A stretch of DNA of 64,000 bases from Eremophila alpestris peregrina. Lineage: Eukaryota; Chordata; Aves; Passeriformes; Alaudidae. Below the pieces are notes generated by a model. It was not told the origin of the DNA, did no database searches, and saw only the letters and a program-made list of their open reading frames with translations. Position 1 is the first letter of the stretch. Each line of letters starts with the position of its first letter. Below are positions 1-12,200 of the stretch, piece by piece. The DNA lies in the NCBI GenBank assembly GCA_009792885.1, contig WMCF01000016.1, positions 10,558,200 to 10,622,199 of the forward strand. Direction: 5' to 3'. The position numbers were made by a program, and so were the translations under genes.

Positions 1-1334
1 AGAGCAGAGGATGGAAAGAAAGAGCTGGCAAAAAGAGGCTGGCAATTGCACAAAGGGGTGACATGTGCCAGTGCCAGCTTGGTAGGAGCTGTAAAGGTCA
101 GCATCAATAATACTGAGTACCCTCAGGTGGCTGTTTGATTCATTACAGAGGTCAACAGGTTATGGCACATTGACACCTTTCTCTAGCTGTTGAAGAACAG
201 CAAGTTCATGCCAGAAAAAAAATACCATCAATTTTTCCTTCAGAAGATTCACTCTTTGAACAATGACAACAACAAAATCAATTTATTATAGGGAAATAAA
301 GACCTCTGTAGTGTTTTTAATGAACACTTACTTGAGGAATAAGAAAGCTTGGATTTAAAATCCTGATCACCTTCAGACCTATGTCCTGCTGTCTCAGTGA
401 CTGCTGTGTGGGAGAGGCAGAGTAGTGGGCACACAGTACAAGCACTGCATGCATGAAGACATTTGGTGAGGCTATGACAGTACAGCTGTTTCCTCAGTCA
501 GGACTTGCAATGTTGGATTTTAGCATCCCCTGTCCTCCTAGAATGTGTGATGAGAAAGTTGTTTTGAAACCACAGAGAAAGGTTCCTAGGCACTGCTGAG
601 GAAAACTTGAAAACCTGAGTTGAGAGCCTGGTGAGAAGGGACCAATATGCTTTCAGCTCCTTTGGTTTGGAGTCATATCATATTTGCAGCCTTGGACCAA
701 GAGTTGCACAGCTTTTCTGAGGGGCTACATGCTGTAGGCCTGCAGGAGGGGAGTGGGACAGCTTTTAACCTCCCCATCCAGCTGGCAAGAGGGGTTAGGT
801 GCAGGGAGCTGGCACGTGTTCCTCACAACTGCTGTGGTATTACAGGACTTGCTGAGCTTTATTTCTTGGGCACCTGTCTGACAAAGCCCTTGCTTGAGTC
901 ATTTACTGTAATGTTGTGTCCTAAGGCCACTAAAGATGTGCTTAATTTGAAATTTAGTGTAATTGGAGCAGTTGGTCTTGTTGCTGTAATTTCGGCAGGA
1001 TATTCAGTGTGTTCCTTTGCTGTGCTATCCACCAGAACTGCTCCAAGAGCTACAAACCCCAGAGAACTGCTGTAATACAGACTTTTTTTTTTTTTTTTAA
1101 TAGACACAGCAGTTTGCACAGAAGGGCATGAAAAAGGGGACATCAGCTGAATTAGTATCAATGTGACAGTTTTGGATATAGTGGTGACACACCATGGAAT
1201 GGTTCTCTCAGCAGGTGTTGAAGCAGCTGTCCCTGCTAGGGCAGAGGCTCCAACACAGACCCAGTTTCTGAAAACAGATGCAACACCCCAAGCCTCAGGG
1301 TGCAATGAGTGATAAAGTAACCAACAAGAAGAGA
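1..1334. other. Upstream flank, no gene recognised
   Basis: No exon of a known gene could be recognised. In mammals MCM2 lies upstream of PODXL2, but no MCM2-like reading frame is visible here. Open frames are short, overlap on both strands and lack coding character. A run of 16 T lies at 1083-1098. The stretch is treated as intergenic or distal upstream sequence. Confidence 0.5.
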
Positions 1335-1985
1335 TGCTCTGCTGGATCTCATACTAAGCAGCAATGAGAGCCTTGTTGGGGCTGTGAAGGTCAAAGGCAG
1401 CCTTGGCAGCAGTGACCATGAGATGGTGGAGTTCAGGATCTCAACACAAAACTGGGAAGAGCTGCATATCTGCATATCTTTATCTGGCTGATAAACCAGA
1501 GAGTCAAGCTTCCATCCAAAGGGACCTCGACAGGCTGGCAGGAACTTCCTGCAGTTCAACAAGGCTTTCAACGGGCTGCACCTGGGGAGGAACAATGTCA
1601 TGCACCAGTATGTGCTGGGGCCATCCAGCTGGGACCCAGATTGACAGGAAAGGATCTGGAGATCATGGCAACACCAAATAAAATGTGAGCCACTGATGTG
1701 CCTTTATCACAAAGGTACTGACAGTATCCAGGGCTGCATTTCCTTCCAGTGGTGTCCAGCGACAGGGCCAGAGGCAATGGGCACAAACCGAAGCACTGGG
1801 GGTTCCTTCTTAACATCAGGAAGCACATTTTTAAACTGCGAGGATGACTGAGCAGCGGCACAGGTTGCCCAGAGAAGGTGTGGGGTCTCCAGCCTCGGGG
1901 ATATTCAAAAGCCATCCGGTCATGGACCTAGGAAACTGGCTGTAGGTGACCCACCTGAGCAAGGGCTTGGCCTTCAGAGGTGGGG
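1335..1985 (+). mobile_element. CR1 LINE fragment, mosaic and decayed
   Basis: At about 1360-1445 the + strand reads as the end of the CR1 ORF2 endonuclease region (a frame containing SSDHEMVEFRI). About 1505-1740 resembles the C-terminal reverse-transcriptase part (bases around 'gcacctggggaggaacaa' at 1577). About 1745-1985 matches the CR1 3' region, with 'ggcaatgggcacaaac' near 1771, 'cacaggttgcccagagaagg' near 1860 and 'gatattcaaaagcc' near 1899. Large internal parts are missing and frames are broken, so this is an old non-functional copy. The 3' octamer tail of intact CR1 elements is not seen. Edges are approximate, and the segment at 1450-1505 is uncertain. Confidence 0.85.
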
Positions 1986-2049
1986 AAATGAATTTGCCCA
2001 GTGGGAGAAGTTTTTCCAGGTGATGAAGTGAGGTGGGAGCTGAGGGCGA

Positions 2050-3260
2050 GGGAGAAGCGGTGGCTCTGTCAGCCGCGGACAGCTAAAGAAAGGTCAGCAG
2101 GCGGATGCGGAGGGTCTCAGCTTTGGGGGCCGTCGCTGCCAAAGCGGCCCCGGTGTTGCGGCTGACAGGGAGCTGCCCTCTCGGGAGCTCAGCCTCTGCC
2201 GCCGGCGGGGCCCGGCGCATCCCCGCGGCGGGGGCTGATCACCCGCGCCCGGCGCAAGCAGCCGCGCCGCCGGCACTCGTTGTGGGCAGCGGGGGCGGCG
2301 TGCGGGGCCGTGCGGCCGGGGGGCGACGGCCCGGGGAGGGGGGGCGGCGGCTCCGCAGGCAGAAATTAGGAGCAAAGCAAGGGCTGCGCTCCGCCCCTGC
2401 CCCGCCGCTCGGTCCGCGGGCAGTGCGGACACCCCTGCCGGTTCCCCGCCCCCGGAGCGGCGGCGGCGGCGGGAGGAGGCGGCGCCGGGCGGCGGGATGC
2501 GGTGCGGGGCCGGGCGGCGGGCGGGCGCGGCGGCGAGGGGCAGAGCCCGGCGGGCGGCGGGGCGGCCCCGCTCCCCGTGAAGAGGCGGTGCGGCAGGGCA
2601 GCGGCCGCCGCCATGCAGCCCTTGCACCGGGCCCCCGCGTTGCTGCTGCTTCTGGCCGCCGGTGAGTGAGGCTCATCCCATCCCTGCGGGCTGGGCGGCG
2701 GGCGGGTGTCGATCCCCTCCTGCGGGCACCGGGACCCCCGGCGGGTCTCCTCGCTCCCCGCCCCGGGGAACAGCGGTGCTCCATGGGTCCAATGCCCTGG
2801 GGGCGCCGGGACCCCTGCGGCAGGCAGGTTTCCATCACCCTGCTGTTCCCCGCGGGCACCACTGACCCCCGGTAGCGGGACTTGCGCCTGCTCCCGGTCT
2901 CCCACCCCGGAGCTCTCCCTGTGTGCCGGGCGCTGCCCCCACCCGGGCATCAGTCCTCTGGGGCAGGTGGTGTCTGCCCCGGGACCCCGGGGGCTGGCAG
3001 GGGCCCCGCGTTCCCGGCATGGCGGGCTGGACGCACGTGGGTTGCTCTCCCGGCTCTCCTGCCCCGGAGCTGGGGCACCCGGCCCGGCAGCCGCGGGGAC
3101 CCCGCACGCCGTGGGGCAGCGCTGGCGGGGGCGGGTGGTGCCGGCCCGGCCCGGCCGGGGCAGCCTCGGCTGCGGCAGCGCTGCCCCAACACCGCCCGCT
3201 CGGGTACCGATGGCTTCGTTCTGGCGTCGTGGTGTTTATGCGAACTACCGCGAAACTGAT
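2050..3260 (+). promoter_or_regulatory. PODXL2: CpG-island promoter of PODXL2
   Basis: Base composition switches to very GC- and CpG-rich sequence from about 2050 to 3260, around the first coding exon. No TATA box is obvious upstream of the ATG. G-rich runs at about 2317-2350 and GGC-rich runs at about 2456-2565 could form quadruplexes and would disperse transcription starts. Many long frames are open on both strands here only because stop codons are rare in GC-rich DNA. The transcription start cannot be placed from sequence alone. Confidence 0.7.
2613..2661 (+). CDS. PODXL2: PODXL2 coding exon 1
   Basis: The ATG at 2613 lies in a GCCGCCGCC context with G at -3. It opens a 16-codon frame rich in Leu, the first half of the signal peptide. 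The donor is G|GTGAGT at 2662, leaving phase 1. Exon 2 then supplies the rest of the hydrophobic core and the probable cleavage region, so the intron interrupts the signal peptide. Start choice rests on this match and on Kozak quality. Confidence 0.88.
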
Positions 3261-6200
3261 ACAAAGAACGGGCCACCACAAATTGCTCCGCGATTCCCCA
3301 AGAGCCCTCTCTTGAAATTTGGAGGAGAGGTAGCGTGCCAGGGCAAGGCAATTAAGTGCATGAATAATTATACTCGGAATAGTTATGAAGGCTCTGCTTC
3401 TATTTTTAAATAGTCTGGGGAAATTTCCCAACAAAGGGATCCCCCAAAGACCCGTGAGGCTGAGATTGTCCTCTTTCTCCCTAATCCATCCCTTTGTACA
3501 GAAATCTGGTTAGTGTGGAACAGGAGTTCTGAGCAGGGACATTTGAAGTGTGGAGGAGTCTTTGTCTTGAGTCATTCTGACAGGGAGGGAAGGGCTGGCT
3601 TACCAAACAGTCACTGTCTTCCAGCACGACTAAGCTGTGATACAGTGACATCCAGTCCCCTGGCACATCTCCCTTATTACCCCAATCTCCTGAAAATGTT
3701 CATGGGGGAATGTGTCATCCACAGAGCCTCTCTGTCCATGGGCTGTGAGTCTCTGTTGTCTGGGGCTCCCTAAAGAGAAGAGATAAAGGCTTTTAGGTTT
3801 GCAAACAATAGTGAGCTTAAAAAGCAAAATGGATCTGAAAACCTGTTGGGGTTTTGTGCCAATACTCTGTGGCACAGAAGCAATAAATCTTTCCAGAGCT
3901 GAGGAGGGAGCCAGTTCTTTGGCTTTCTCCAGGCAGGTTGTCCACACTTAAGGGAAAACGTTGGGCACAGCTGGCAAAGGTTCTTCAGCTGCATCTCAGC
4001 AGGAAACCGCTGTTCCCAAATTCAGCCAAACCTCTGCCTCATCCAGAGAAGAGTGGAAGATGTGAGGGGGGCAGCTGCCACAATCCCACCCTGCCAATCT
4101 GCCAGCAAGGGTTGACCCCATACCCATAGCTTGAAAGCTATGTCTGCTCTGCACCGGAAGGAGATGGACCTCATGGTGCTTTTAAAATGTGGCAGCCAAA
4201 AGGACCACCAGTGGTAATGCTGGGAGGATATGCTTCCTATTCTCCTGAAGCTGCTAGAAACTTTCTAGTACTGTTGTTCAGCTGGTGGTGATATGGAGGA
4301 TTTGAGTCCTTGGCTTTTCCTGTGAGCCTCTCTGCTGTCCTAGCAGGGAGAGGCGTAGGGATGGAAGGTGAGGAGCAGCTCCCTAGGACAGTTCAGTTCC
4401 TAATCTAGTGGAGTTTTTAATCCTGGTGGGCTGTGGCAGCACTGTGGGACTGGACTCAGTTGGCCAGGTGTCCCCAGACAACTGGGCTTCTACCTAGATG
4501 GGAGAAGTGGAGATGCCAGCTGCTAGGAATTCATACATCAAGATCTGTTCTGGTTAGTAGCTTTACTCAATAATTCAGGATGAGTTCCAGTCTGAAATAA
4601 TTCAGTGCACTCTGGCCTCACTTCTGTAGTCCCACAGGACAGGAACAGTTAATACCTGAGAGGGAGCTGGATTGGCTGTGTGCATTTCCCCACGTTTCCT
4701 TGGGCTGGGAGCCTCCACAGACCTGCAGGATGTGCTGAAATGGGACACGTGCCTCATCAGGGTCCCATCAGACCGCTGGGCAGCACAAGTCTGTTGGCAG
4801 AGTGTGGAAACATCTCTCCAGGCTCTAGGGTATTTGAGCCCCTTTGGTTTTGTAAGTAGAAAAATGATGCAGGGGAAGAAAGAGGGAATTGGTCTCCTTC
4901 CTCTTTTTGTCTCCCCAGGTGGCTGTCTGCATGTGGGCTGTTTAAGGGCTTTTTTTTTTTCTCCTCTCTGCCTGCTTAGAAGATGTCTTGTTAGCATTGT
5001 GTGAACAAGCCAGAGATGAGGGAGTATAGATCAGGATGAATGAAAATTCCCTGTAGTCAGTTTTTCCTTGGCTGCCTCACTGCCATAAGGAAATGTTCAT
5101 TTAATTACAGGCATCAGGGGTAGAAATAACCACATTAAGCCCTCAAGGGGAAGCTGCTGGTGACGAGCTGCAGATCATAGTGCCCAGAAGTTTTTCCACT
5201 CACTCTGCATGGGAAGAAGCTGTGGCATTTTGTGGGTTGAGGGGCAGAGGGGCTGGAGGAAGGAGCATCACGGCTCACAGCTGATGCTTGGGTGAACTGG
5301 CTCCTCATTCTTGCTGGCTGTTTGTGGAAACCAGGGCACCACTGAAACACGTAATCCCAAAAGAATGGAGAGAGGCTATTTGTCAGCCACACGAGCACAG
5401 CCTGCACCGAGGCCAAGAAAACACGTGTGTTGGTTTGTTCAGAGGGCCAGGGATGCAGGCAAGGAAGGTACACCCTGTTGGGGCTCAGATCAGTCCCTGA
5501 TTGTTCCTGTGCCTGGTGAAGCCCTGTTGTTGTTACTAGGCTTTGGATGTACATTCTTGGTTGGGGTCAATTTATTAGTCCTGGGAAAGCAGCTTTGCAG
5601 CCCTCCCTCTATATGCCAACTGCAACCATGGCTCTTCCTGTCCTGCCTGGTGTTGTGAAGGTAGTCAGGACCCATATATGTGCCCTGGCACCACCAAACC
5701 TTTGCATGAGCTTTTTTTTTGCCAAGGATACATGAGGTTGTTTGGAGAGTGGAGCCTCTTGGGGGTGCAGTGTGTGACGGGGTGGTTGTCACTGCTCTGC
5801 TGCAGGGGCTGGAGTGGAGTGTAACCATTTTGTGCTCAGTGTTGTGCCAGGGGATTTAAAGACCTTTTGAGGTGTAAAAGGTTTCAGTTACATTTTGACA
5901 GGTGACCAGGTCTCAAGGGAAGTTCCTCCAGCACCTGAGGTATTGCTTGCTCTGCCTGGGCAGGGAGGCTTTGCAGAAGAAGCAGGCATGAGCCTTTAAT
6001 TTGGTGTGCTGGAAATCAGAGTGAGCCTTGTGGGGTATGTAGTCCAGGCTGGGACAGAGTGGGAAGAGGAAGCACAGGCATGGTGAGACAGACAAAATGC
6101 TTTGGGCCTGCGAGAGGGCAAAGAAGTCTGGAGGTTGTGGTTTTTCTCTTAAGTCAGTGGCTTTCATTCCATGGTTTGTTAACCCCTGGGGGCCTGTAGG

Positions 6201-9200
6201 CTATTTGAAGTTATGAAAGATAACTGAGGAAAGAAAATTCACTTCTACTGTGTAGAACATCTTTTCCCAGGGGCTGCATCTCCCCTGGCCCTGAGCTGGG
6301 AGCTGCCATTGTCGATAGCAGGAATTGTGGAGGAGAGCAGACGTTGCGGCAGAGAGGAGGGAGGTGTGAAGGCTACGAGACAATCTGGGGAGGGAGTGAA
6401 GGCAAACAGTCTGGGAGACTGAAACAAAGTGAGACTGTGACTCCAGGCATGAATGGCTGAGCAGAGCAGGGAGGACAGGCAGGCATGTCCAAGTGTCTGT
6501 GACCTGTGCAAATGGCTGGAGGTGTTTGAGCAGTCTGGATGTTACAGATCCTGAGGACAGGAGACCCGACACATCTTGGCACTGGGATGAGGATGCCCAG
6601 CACCCCTGGACACCCCTTTGTCCCCCAGTGCTGACAAAGGGCACATCTGAAATTATCTGCAAAAGCAGGCGCATCCCCTGGCAGTGCCTTGCTGTTTCCC
6701 ATGGATATACCTGGGCCTGCATGCTGTGGATGTTCTCTGCTGATATTCCAAGGGAGCAGATGGTGACAGTTCTTTGTGAGGTAGTGCCCACCCAGTGCTT
6801 GCAGACACACACTCCCTGCAGCTGGGTGTTGGAGCTCTCATTATGCTTGCTGTAAAGAGCTGTAAAAGCTTAAAGATAAAGATGCTGGCACAAAATTTCT
6901 CTAAAAAGCTGTCCCATTGCAACGGCTTCTTCCATTGTGCCTTGTCACTCTTTTGGTGTAGGTTGGTAAGTATGTGCTCCCTGCAGAGCATGTGCTTTTC
7001 CTATCGCTTTCTAAAATATGCTGGGGACACAGGAAGGTGGATGGTTTTAGAGGGACACTCAGTAAGGGACCTGGTTGCTGGAAGTACCAGAGGAGGATGG
7101 CAGTCTGATCTTGTTTTCTGAAGCCCTAATTGGAAATGATCTCTGAGATTAGGGCCATGGCTGGATGTGTAAGTAGTCTAATGCAGTGTGGGAGAGCAGC
7201 AATAAGGCTGTGTGGGAGCTGGAGTGGAGAGTTCTCTTAGGTGGTGTGTCCCAGGACAGGTATGGTCTGTAACTCTGAATGAGCACCAAAAGAACTTGCT
7301 TTGATACACAATCATGCCATGTGCTTCCCTGTGCAAGCTGTTGAGGGTTTGGAGTGCAGAGGCTCTAGGTAACTGTGTGGCAATCAGCTTGGACATCCCT
7401 TAGTCAAACAACATTTCCATCTCTTCCTCCACTGGTCCATCCTTTTTTGTTATTTAAATGACTCTGCATTTTGTTGTGTTCTGGAAGTGGTTTGTGCCGT
7501 TGCCTGTTGTGCCCTGGGGCCTCTTTCCTCTCTGCCCTTGGGCCTTGCTCCCTGGCCTCTCCAGGCGCAGGGGTCTGGGGGAGGGAATATCCTTGGCAGA
7601 TGCTTCCCTCATCTGGTCATTGTGTTTCTGTCCTAACTGATTATCAGTGAATGACCCACTCCTGACCCAGCTCTCCTAGGAAATAACATTGCTGGGTAGC
7701 TCTTGGGTGTGGGGTGGGCTTGAAAGGGAGGTCAGCAGTAGCAGGGCCAGATGGACGTTCTTGCAGCTGCTTTGTTGGCAGTACCACCATGCTCTGACCT
7801 CCCTCCCTGGTACCCGCTGTGCAAGTGTGCTTGGGTGGGGTGTGCAGGTCTGCTAGTTGGTGGTGACAGACAGGTGTGACAGATAGTCAGAGTGTGCCCC
7901 AGGCAAATGTTCTTCTCTTCAGCAGGCTGATCCTGCCTCCATGGCACTGTGGTGTAGCCACAACCCTCAGGAAGGAGAGGTAAAACCAACCTTCTCTTGG
8001 GTAAACTGAAGAGCACTCCAGCCCCTCTACAGATCACACTGATGTGATGACATCTTAAGAGATGATTGTGTGTTTCCTTGGAGAGAAATTGAGGTTTGCT
8101 TGTTACTAATTAAAAAGCAAAAAATTTTTAAAGGCTGTTGCACTCAGTCACAGCCAGATTCCATTTCAGCTCCCCAAATCCCTCTTCTCATTTCAGCTGG
8201 ACACAAAAATGACTTATTTCCTCTTTTATTTCTAGTGCTGTTCAATAGTGCAGTTGGGAGCTTTTAAATAGCTGCCCTGTCCCGTGGAGAGGTGATTTGC
8301 TTTGTGGCAAAAGGATGAAGTGATTTTTGGTCAGCCAATGTAGAAAACACTTTGGGGTTCTTTTAGAATTATTTAGAATTGTGAAACTGCTCTTATTCAC
8401 AGCACTTTGTGAGAAAGATGGCAGATAGTCTTTCTTCAGATTTTTTTTTTCTGTTGTTGAGCGAAACTCCCTCATTTCCTTGTCTGGGGCTGTTGTGTTG
8501 AATCCTCTGCTGAGCTGAACAGAGCAAGCTTCCCCACTTTGACTTAGAACTGTTCACTGAGGGGTCAGTGGGGTCAGCACTAGCAAACTCATTTCATCTC
8601 TATCTTCCTGGCTGGCTTTTCTTCCGTGGCCTCAGAGAGGTAACACTGCAGCATTATTCCCTGCTGTTGGAATCGCCCCATTCTGCTCCTTATAGAGGTG
8701 AAACATCTTTTGCATTGTCTCCACATGTCACCTCTGTGGATGCTGGCAGCAGCCAGCGCAGGAGCTCCCATCCTGGTTTCGGTGCTCTCTGCCTTTGTTC
8801 CCTCTCCCCTCTCAATCTACCTCTCCCACTTTCTCTCCGTTCTTGCCCCTCCTCTGTCTGCTCTGGAAGGGTTTTTCCTGCCGTGCTCGAAGCCCTGCTG
8901 TTTCCCCGAAGGCTGGCTGCCCTTTTTAGCATGCAGAGCCTCATCTCCTCCAGGTTACGCAGAGGTGCCGCAAAAATAGAAATGAGAGACAAACGCCCCA
9001 TTGAAGCAGCTGGTGAGCCCTGGCTCCGTTCCCTGCTCCCTCCCATCTACAGTTGCAGGTCTTTATTCATTTGTTTCTTTATTCCTATCACTTGATCTGT
9101 GTTTTAGAATACAAAATCGAGAGACTGATGGCTGGTAGAAGTTGTCTAATCCCTGTTACCCGTCCTAGGAGGAAAATGGCCTGTAACTGAGGTCTTGGGC

Positions 9201-12200
9201 ATTAGATTTCCTCTCTCAGCTGTGCTCCCCTGCCTCCCAGCTCAGCTCGTGCTTTGATTCTTTCTTTGCCTTGGAGTTGACAGCTGCGTGGAGCTCCTTT
9301 ATGAGAGGCTTGAAAGAGAGAGGGAAGATGGCAAATCTTTGGGCTGCTTTTTGGCACCCCAGGGCTTTGGGTTTTTGCTGCTGGTGCAGAAGGCATGAAT
9401 GAAGCGGTGTCAGGATGGTGGCTGGAGAGGTACTGATTTGTACCCTGGTGTGGTGCTTCTTTAAGCCCTGGGGCATTCAGGCTGGTGCTGGCACAGAGGG
9501 TTCCCCCAGACCAGTGCCTGCATCCTGTGGCTGTAGATGAGACCACAAGGTGTTACTCACATCTGCCCTAGGAAACACCTGTCTTGCTCAGGCTGTGCAT
9601 GACTCATCCTTATGGATGAGTGGTGTAGTTTTATCTTGGGCTGAGGAAAGCACAGCATCCCAGTAAACGAGATAATGCAGCTTAGGGGGTTTTAACTGGG
9701 TAAACACTTCTGAGTTAAAGGAGGGTAAACAAACTCCCAGCATCTGAGCTTCCCACGTGGATGGAAATAGCTCTCTGGATTACCAGGTTCACCTGCCATG
9801 AGATGTGTGTTGTAGAAGGGGTGGGATGGGCTCTGGCTGCGCTCTGTAGGCTGCCCAGACAGAGTGTAGCTGATGGAAAAGAGATTTCAGGCAGTGTAGA
9901 TGCTGACGAAGAGGTACATTTTGATGCTTTGTATTGCCATGTGGGAGAGAGCCAGCATGTGCTTTGTAGTGTGGCTGGAAAGCTGAGGTGCCACATCAGC
10001 CATGTCTCTGCTAATGGGAGTCAGGGGAAACTGAGGCATTGGGCTGGACAAAGAGCTTGTTCAGAATCCAAGCAGTCAATTGCAGTCACATATAAACCAA
10101 GTATTCCATGTGGCCTTGGACCTGCCACGGTCTCTTCCTATCCTTCTGCTCTCCTTTGCTGGATAACTTTGAGAATAATGTTTCTTTCCTCCTCCTCGCT
10201 GCTCTCTGTCATGTTTGCTTAAGCTCTAAGCTCCTCAAGACAAGTGCTCTCTCTGGTGGGCTGCTCTGTCAGTGATGCAGGTGTTGTCTGTCAGCTGGGG
10301 AAGCTCACACTGGAACCTGCTGAGCACCCCTGAATCAGCACAGGGCTGTCCTGGCCAGATCTTCCCAGGTCCATGCTCACACAAAAGGGATGTGTGAGCT
10401 CTTGATTCCAGCTGTGGACTTCAGTGTTGGTGTGTGGCTCAGGAGTTGGCACATCCCTAGGGATGCACTGAGGTGTTTTGGCTGGCTCTGTGATGCTGCA
10501 GTAGCTTCCTTCCCCTTTGATACACTGCCTCTTTTGCCATTCCCTTTTTGTTGCTGCTCAGGCCTCAGCTGATCTTGCCTTGGATCAATAGGGCAAAATA
10601 AAAAAGATTGAGAAGTGCTGAAGCCTGGCCCAAGTGTGTATAGGAAAGGGTAACCAATATTGGATTTTGCTGAGTTCAGAGAACACTGGAGGAAGGTGGA
10701 GAGGGTCAGAGCAGGCAGAAGACTTAAAAAATGCATTTCTGGCTTCTAGCATTCCCAGGACAGGTTTGGTAATCAGTCTGTCAGATGAGCAGCGACTCTC
10801 AAACTTTCTGTACCAACTTGCCAATGCTTTCAATGAACACACCAGGGCCAGCCCTGCTGCCATTGGCCCATAGCTCATCTTAGCACTTGCCCTCATTTGG
10901 ATTTGTGCTTCTGGGATGTGGAGTTGTAGGGCACAGTGGTGGATAGCAACATCAGGAGGTTGCCTTGTCTGTGCCCTTGCCTGAAGGCAGTTCAGCTCTG
11001 CTTAAATCATTGCAGGCCACGTGTATCCAGATCTGTGTGCAGCACCCAGGTGATGTCTCAGCAGTGCTTTGTAAAATCTCTGTTTCTAATACTTCACAAC
11101 TCTGCAAGGATTTTCACATCTGCATTCCAGTGATATCTCAGAGCTGTTCCTAATACAGGAGTTTCTCCTCTTAAGACATTTCTAATGGATGTTTTGTGCT
11201 AGTTCTCAAGGGGGCAGCTTATCACTTTATGCTATTTCTTTTCATAATATTTCTGTTATTCCCATTCTCAAGATCACCTAGCTGTACCTATTGTTTTTCT
11301 GTGCAGCTTGCTTGTCTCCTTGTTTTGTGTCCTTGGCTAATTTCATTATCACTTTCCTACTTTTTGTTCCAAGGTCGCTTAGGAAAATATGAAAGAGCAG
11401 CAGATCCAAGGACAAACCTTGAGGAATTCCACTAGTAGCTTCCCTCTGTCATTCTTTTGTATAGCTAATGCCTTACAGTTTTTCTCCTAATAGGTGTCTT
11501 TTCTTGTGTCTCTTGTAATTCTGTGTGAGGCACTGTATCAGATATTTGACTGAAGTCCAGATGGATTAGAGCTGGTGCATTTCTGTTGTCTAGAAAATCA
11601 GTTATCAAAGAAAAATACCAAATTAGTCTTCATTTCAGCTTATTCAATTAGTTCAGTTCAGTGACTAGTTCATTAACAATTGAGAAACTCAGTCTGAGCT
11701 GAGAAAGCAAGAAAACTTGTCCTTTTTTCTTCTAGTCTATGAATAAAAATCAGCTGTGAGAGGATGAGATCTTCTAGTTTTGATGTGCTGAATAATAGAG
11801 GGCTGCAAAGCAAATGGTTCAGTTCACCCAAAGTAGTTACTTCGCTTGCTTAACAAAACTGTTTTAAATGTAAAACAGCTTTTGGTAATTTTATTTTTTC
11901 CTTATGCCTCCATATTTATAATGGCATTTAGCAGCTGAATAAAGCCAAGTCCCAGGTGCCGTTTTCTTGCATTTTGATTGAAGTTCAATATGCATGTGAA
12001 TGTACCTTGACACAAATCACAATTAAAGTCTCATCTAGGAATCAAGAAGTGTCAGTCAACCCTTCTAATAGTTAAAGTGGAAATAATAAGAGTATAATGT
12101 TAAAAGAAAAGTGCACAATACAGCTTGCTTCCCTGCTTAGTGTTAGGTGGATGTTTGCTGTTGTCACAATGTAATTGTTACCTGTAATGGTCAGCCCTTC

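Noticed and set aside
1..2050. MCM2 3' end upstream of PODXL2
   Set aside because: No helicase-like or other recognisable coding sequence was found in the first 2 kb.
2094..3434. Many long open frames on both strands around PODXL2 exon 1
   Set aside because: They overlap in nearly all frames within a CpG island where stop codons are rare; only the 49-base exon 1 agrees with the rest of PODXL2.
8568..9095. 175-codon + strand frame in intron 1
   Set aside because: Mostly pyrimidine-rich low-complexity sequence giving Ser/Leu/Pro; only its last part (8931-9012) has exon-like borders and is listed separately as a weak finding.
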